A stretch of 64,000 nucleotides of DNA. Origin: Bog-473 sp963791455. Its GTDB lineage: Bacteria > Actinomycetota > Acidimicrobiia > Acidimicrobiales > RAAP-2. Each line of letters starts with the position of its first letter. The stretch's first letter is position 1. The position numbers and the translations under genes are program-made. Below are positions 61,191-64,000 of this stretch, one piece after another. Under the pieces are notes generated by a model. It saw only the letters and a list, made by a program, of their open reading frames with translations, had not been told where the DNA came from and ran no database searches. The stretch covers positions 897,586 through 961,585 of the forward strand of contig CAWBSM010000004.1 in the NCBI GenBank assembly GCA_963791455.1. Direction: 5' to 3'.

Positions 61191-61879
61191 CAGTGTCGCC
61201 GGGTAAGAGTCGACCTGTGCCTAGATTCAGATACTCCGTGGAGCAGCCCCCCTCACTCAGTCCGACTGCGCTGCAGCTGCTTCTTACGGCAGAGCGGCTC
61301 TTCGCCCAGCACGGCATCGGCGGTGTCGCCTTGCGCCAGATCGCCGCCGCCGCTGGCTCCGCGAACAATTCCGCGGTCACGTATCACTTCGGCTCCAAGG
61401 ATGGCCTCCTGGCCGCCATCTTCAGCTTCCGGGTGAACGATCTCATCCGCAGCAGAGATCTACTCCGGGCCCGAGTCGACCCGGATGACCTGCCCGGCAC
61501 GGTGGAAGCGCACATCGTGCCGTTGCTCGAACTCGCCGAGAACCCGGACAGCTCCTACATTGCGTTCGTCGAGCAGCTACAGCGAGTCGGACATCCCGTG
61601 ATCGTGGGCCATCCTGATGTTGCCCGTTCGCGCCAGGCGTTTGTGGACGACATGGACCGCCTTCTCCGGCACATCGACGAGCCGATACGCAGTCTCAGGA
61701 TTGAGCTGGCGCAGGACATCGGGCTCCACCTGGCGGCAGAGCGAGAGCGCTCAGTCATACGCGGTGATGGAGGCCCATCCTTCGGGCTGTTCGTCGGCAC
61801 GACGGTCGACTGTGTGGTGGGGATGTTATCGGTCGGCGTCTCGGAGGCCACCAAAGCTTCCGCGAATCGGGTCATCTAG
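61187..61879 (+). CDS. TetR family transcriptional regulator
   Basis: 230 residues from the GTG at 61187, overlapping the previous stop. The helix-turn-helix is LLTAERLFAQHGIGGVALRQ then IAAAAGSANNSAVTYHFGSK. Last gene of the ALDH-SDR-dehydrogenase operon and probably its regulator, acting at the divergent promoter near 58.06 kb. Confidence 0.9.
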   Translation: MTVSPGKSRPVPRFRYSVEQPPSLSPTALQLLLTAERLFAQHGIGGVALRQIAAAAGSANNSAVTYHFGSKDGLLAAIFSFRVNDLIRSRDLLRARVDPDDLPGTVEAHIVPLLELAENPDSSYIAFVEQLQRVGHPVIVGHPDVARSRQAFVDDMDRLLRHIDEPIRSLRIELAQDIGLHLAAERERSVIRGDGGPSFGLFVGTTVDCVVGMLSVGVSEATKASANRVI

Positions 61880-62210
61880 TGGTGAGGAAGTGACGGATCT
61901 CGCTCTTGATATCCATCAAAGGCGAGGATAGGCCCGCTCGGCTGAGTCTGGGGTGCCCTGTCAGTACCTGGAATAAGCAGCACTGCCAGGTCGGACGGTC
62001 CGCTGGCGTGGTGGAACCCGTCCATAACAACCGATAACCGAACCAGGTGAAGTGCGAGACCGAGACGACGAGCTGGCGGTCCGGACCGGCGCAGCGCTCG
62101 GAACGGGGCATCGCCCGCCGCGTGAGACGGGCCGAAGCTGTGGGACACACTGAACCGCCCTACTCACGACGCCGCGGTCGACGACGTCCTTACCGGCAAA
62201 CAGTCGCCCC
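61880..62210. other. Intergenic region without recognised features
   Basis: About 330 bases with no convincing coding sequence on either strand. It connects the TetR gene with the debris before R8. Confidence 0.4.
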
Positions 62211-62370
62211 TCACCCAGAGGCTTCGAGGATTTCCTTGAACTTGGCGAAGCGTTTCGTATCGTCTTCTGGACCTTGGCGTTCGATGATCGGACTTATGAA
62301 CTTCATGAACCGTCGCTGGCTGAGCGCCATTTCGAAATCAACACGCGTGCCGCGACCCCTGAGTCGCAAA
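62211..62370 (-). pseudogene. SRPBCC-type protein C-terminal remnant
   Basis: On the - strand the end reads GTRVDFEMALSQRRFMKFIS, then PIIERQGPEDDTKRFAKFKE and ILEASG. This matches the last strand and C-terminal helix of SRPBCC/polyketide-cyclase-like proteins. The upstream part is lost. From here to 62660 I see only short open frames. Confidence 0.5.
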
Positions 62371-62663
62371 GCTCATCGTTCCGACAGGACGCGTCGGCGC
62401 GCTCAGTGGCTCTAATCCGAGGACTCGCGGGCGCTCATAGGCGTATCGGGTTCAACTCTCCAAGTCTTGTCGCGTGCCCGGAAGACTGTCCGCACTCCCC
62501 GTAGAAGCGATTCAAGCTGGCCGTCCGCGCTCGTAATGGCCTCAATGCCCCGCGCCCGAAAGGCCCTCGCGAGCTCGACGGAAACCCCCTCGTCTGAGCG
62601 CGGCACGATCCGCGGACGAGAAGTCGATCAGCGAGACCTGGCATCCACTCGCTTCTCAAGTCA

Positions 62664-62742
62664 CCATAAAGACACGTAAAGACACGCTGGAGAAGACGAT
62701 CTTCTGGGGGATCCCACTTTGGCCCTCTGACCTGGGCCTTTT
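62664..62742. repeat. Repeat copy R8 (att-like module cut by an IS)
   Basis: The tandem 10-mer here is TAAAGACACG twice (62664-62686), as in the right arm of R6. It is followed by GGGGGATCCCACTTTGG and CTGACCTGGGCC, and breaks off at GGGCCTT where the IS3-type element begins. The tRNA part would come next; if it exists, it lies beyond the window. Confidence 0.8.
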
Positions 62743-62806
62743 GACCTGAACCCCAAAAAGTGGACCACCTATATGACAATTTGGCCCTGATCACCAGGAG
62801 CCAGAT

Positions 62807-63115
62807 ATGCCAAGGCACTATCCAGCCGACCTTCGGCGTCAGACATGTGAGCGGATGCTCGCCGGCGAGGCAGTCAAGGATCTGACTGCCGAGCTGGGCA
62901 TCGCCGGGGTCACGCTTTACAAGTGGCGGCGCCAGGCGCTGATCGATGCCGGTCAGCGGCCCGGCCTCAAGAGCTACGAGGCTGACCCTCTCTTGGCCGC
63001 CCGGCGCCGGGTCAAAGAGCTCGAGGCCGAGCTCAAGGCGGTCAAGGCGGCCAGCGCGCTCTTCGAGGAGGGTGGTGCTGACCCAAAAGCAGGTTCCAGG
63101 TTGTCCGAGGGCTGA
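62807..63115 (+). CDS. IS3 family transposase OrfA
   Basis: 102 residues: a helix-turn-helix (YPADLRRQTCERMLAGEAVK, then LTAELGIAGVTLYKWRRQAL) and a leucine-zipper-like helix (ARRRVKELEAELKAVKAASA). It binds the IS ends. A slippery sequence C CCA AAA lies at 63082-63088 in its frame, so part of the ribosomes should shift -1 into orfB. Confidence 0.9.
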   Translation: MPRHYPADLRRQTCERMLAGEAVKDLTAELGIAGVTLYKWRRQALIDAGQRPGLKSYEADPLLAARRRVKELEAELKAVKAASALFEEGGADPKAGSRLSEG

Positions 63116-63972
63116 ACAACCTGGGCTACTCCGAGCGCTTCGCCTGCCAGCTCGTCGGCCTCGATCGCTCCACCTATTACGACATCAAGTTCCGCAAGCC
63201 CAACGACCGCGAGATCCGGCGCCTCCTGCTCGCGGACGCCATTGCGGACATCCATGCTCGCTCGCGGGGCACCTATGGCATCTTGCGGGTCAAGGCCGCC
63301 CTCGAAATCGAACAGGGGCTCATCGTCAACACCAAGCTGGTCAAGCGGATCATGCGTGAGCTGGGCCTCAAAGGCCTTCCGGGCCCCAAGAAGGGCTACA
63401 AGAACCTCAAGAACGCACCGACGTGTGAAGACCTGGTTCAGCGTCAGTTCACAGCCTCTGCCCCCAACGAGCTGTGGTTGACCGACATCACCGAGCACCC
63501 CACGCGCGAAGGCAAGCTCTATTGCTGCGTCGTGCTCGACCTCTACTCGCGCAAAGTGGTCGGCTGGGCCATCGACCGGCGCTGCGAATCCGCCTTGGTC
63601 AACGACGCCTTGGCCAAGGCATCCGATTCGAGACCGAGCCGACCCGGCACGGTGATCCACTCTGACCACGGCAGCCAGTTCACCTCATGGGCCTTCACCG
63701 AGAACGTCCGCCGCCTCGGGCTCATCAGCTCCATGGGAACCGTCGGGGACTGCTACGACAACGCCCCCATGGAGTCGTTCTGGGGCTCAATGCAGATCGA
63801 ACTGCTGAACCGCCAGAAGTGGCGGACCAACCTCGAGCTGGCCATCGCCATGGCCGATTACATCGAGCACTTCTACAATTGCGACCGCCGACACAGCTCG
63901 CTCGGCTATCTCACCCCGATCGAGTTCGAGGCGTTGCACTCAACACCCACCCAGCCGGCCACTTTGTCCTAA
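63082..63972 (+). CDS. IS3 family transposase OrfB (DDE, by -1 frameshift)
   Basis: The frame opens after a TGA at 63079-63081 and has no obvious start, so it is probably made as an OrfAB fusion. It reads RFQVVRGLNNLGYSERFACQ, DIHARSRGTYGILRVKAAL, then the DDE core: LWLTDITEHPTREG (D), VIHSDHGSQFTS (D) and YDNAPMESFWGSMQIE (E). Complete for the family, so this IS may be active. Confidence 0.9.
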   Translation, partial: PKSRFQVVRGLNNLGYSERFACQLVGLDRSTYYDIKFRKPNDREIRRLLLADAIADIHARSRGTYGILRVKAALEIEQGLIVNTKLVKRIMRELGLKGLPGPKKGYKNLKNAPTCEDLVQRQFTASAPNELWLTDITEHPTREGKLYCCVVLDLYSRKVVGWAIDRRCESALVNDALAKASDSRPSRPGTVIHSDHGSQFTSWAFTENVRRLGLISSMGTVGDCYDNAPMESFWGSMQIELLNRQKWRTNLELAIAMADYIEHFYNCDRRHSSLGYLTPIEFEALHSTPTQPATLS

Positions 63973-64000
63973 AAAGTGGTCCACTGAATGGGGTCAAGCC

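Larger units (their letters stand above)
62747..63996 (+). mobile_element. IS3-family insertion sequence
   Basis: About 1,250 bases. The left end reads TGAACCCCAAAAAG then TGGACCACC; the right end, reversed, reads TGACCCCATTCAG then TGGACCACTT, giving imperfect inverted repeats of about 24 bases. It encodes orfA and orfB and is intact. It is inserted in repeat R8. The right flank is only a few bases, so a target duplication cannot be judged. Confidence 0.88.

Noticed and set aside
62412..62606. 64-codon - strand frame resembling a PIN-like toxin segment
   Set aside because: The likeness (ELARAFRARGIEAITSADG) is weak and short, with no partner gene or ribosome site, in a region of debris.
2650..62742. 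CRISPR array
   Set aside because: The repeats are kilobases apart, long and gene-separated. No short regularly spaced repeats were seen anywhere.
1..64000. Integrase or phage structural genes
   Set aside because: I looked for a tyrosine or serine recombinase and phage proteins and saw none. Only IS1380- and IS3-type transposases are present.

Overview
This is a GC-rich window from an actinobacterium. The gene content points to Acidimicrobiia or a neighbouring soil lineage: an HspR/DnaJ/Hsp20 heat-shock set, a Fur-type Zur, a pyridoxamine-oxidase-fold protein, a mycofactocin-type short-chain dehydrogenase, a Sap-like membrane protein, a DUF2252 remnant, and many TetR-controlled operons for oxidative catabolism (P450s, Rieske oxygenase, sulfatase, aldehyde dehydrogenases, SDRs, acyl-CoA dehydrogenases). 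No rRNA, complete tRNA, CRISPR array or integrase was found.

Layout: 0-2.5 kb, meta-cleavage-type genes (PPOX fold, FAH hydrolase, extradiol dioxygenase). 2.8-5.3 kb, heat-shock set. 5.3-10.2 kb, zinc uptake ABC transporter with ArsR, a His-rich protein and Zur. 10.4-13.2 kb, gene debris (AHSA1, RHS, sulfatase). 13.4-17.6 kb, SDR/TetR and HxlR/MFS/SDR. 18.3-21.7 kb, transglutaminase/alpha-E/ATP-grasp operon. 21.7-25.2 kb, broken acyl-CoA dehydrogenase, sulfatase tail, MFS pump, broken solute-binding protein. 25.8-31.9 kb, amidohydrolase/Rieske/sulfatase operon with a divergent TetR. 32.0-37.6 kb, cation-efflux protein, a 22-residue cysteine-rich ORF, an IS1380-type element inserted in a DUF2252 gene, membrane proteins and a ClC channel. 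38.3-43.7 kb, sulfatase tail, TetR/P450/acyl-CoA dehydrogenase, membrane protein, K+ channel. 44.3-56.0 kb, a five-gene P450/amidohydrolase/SDR/SDR/ALDH operon with TetR, then solute-binding protein, beta-glucosidase, VOC protein and an unrecognised beta-propeller-like protein. 56.4-61.9 kb, SDR/CMD and a divergent ALDH/SDR/dehydrogenase/TetR operon. 62.7-64 kb, an IS3-family element.

The most striking structure is not a gene. Eight copies of a related intergenic sequence, all in one orientation, lie near 2.65, 11.1, 17.9, 25.2, 37.8, 43.7, 56.1 and 62.7 kb and cut the window into blocks of about 6-8 or 12.5 kb. Four copies carry the 3' half of what reads as tRNA-Ala(CGC), starting exactly at the anticodon loop, without a matching 5' half. 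Three of those are flanked on both sides by a tandem 10-mer (AAGGTCACGT twice). This is how a tyrosine-recombinase attP site built on a tRNA looks. Truncated genes sit against several copies. I infer an array of gene blocks built by repeated tRNA-targeted integration or recombination between such sites, with the recombinase outside the window or lost.

Many genes carry single frameshifts, several of them small deletions in short repeats or homopolymers. Some of these may be assembly errors, and this should be settled before calling them pseudogenes.
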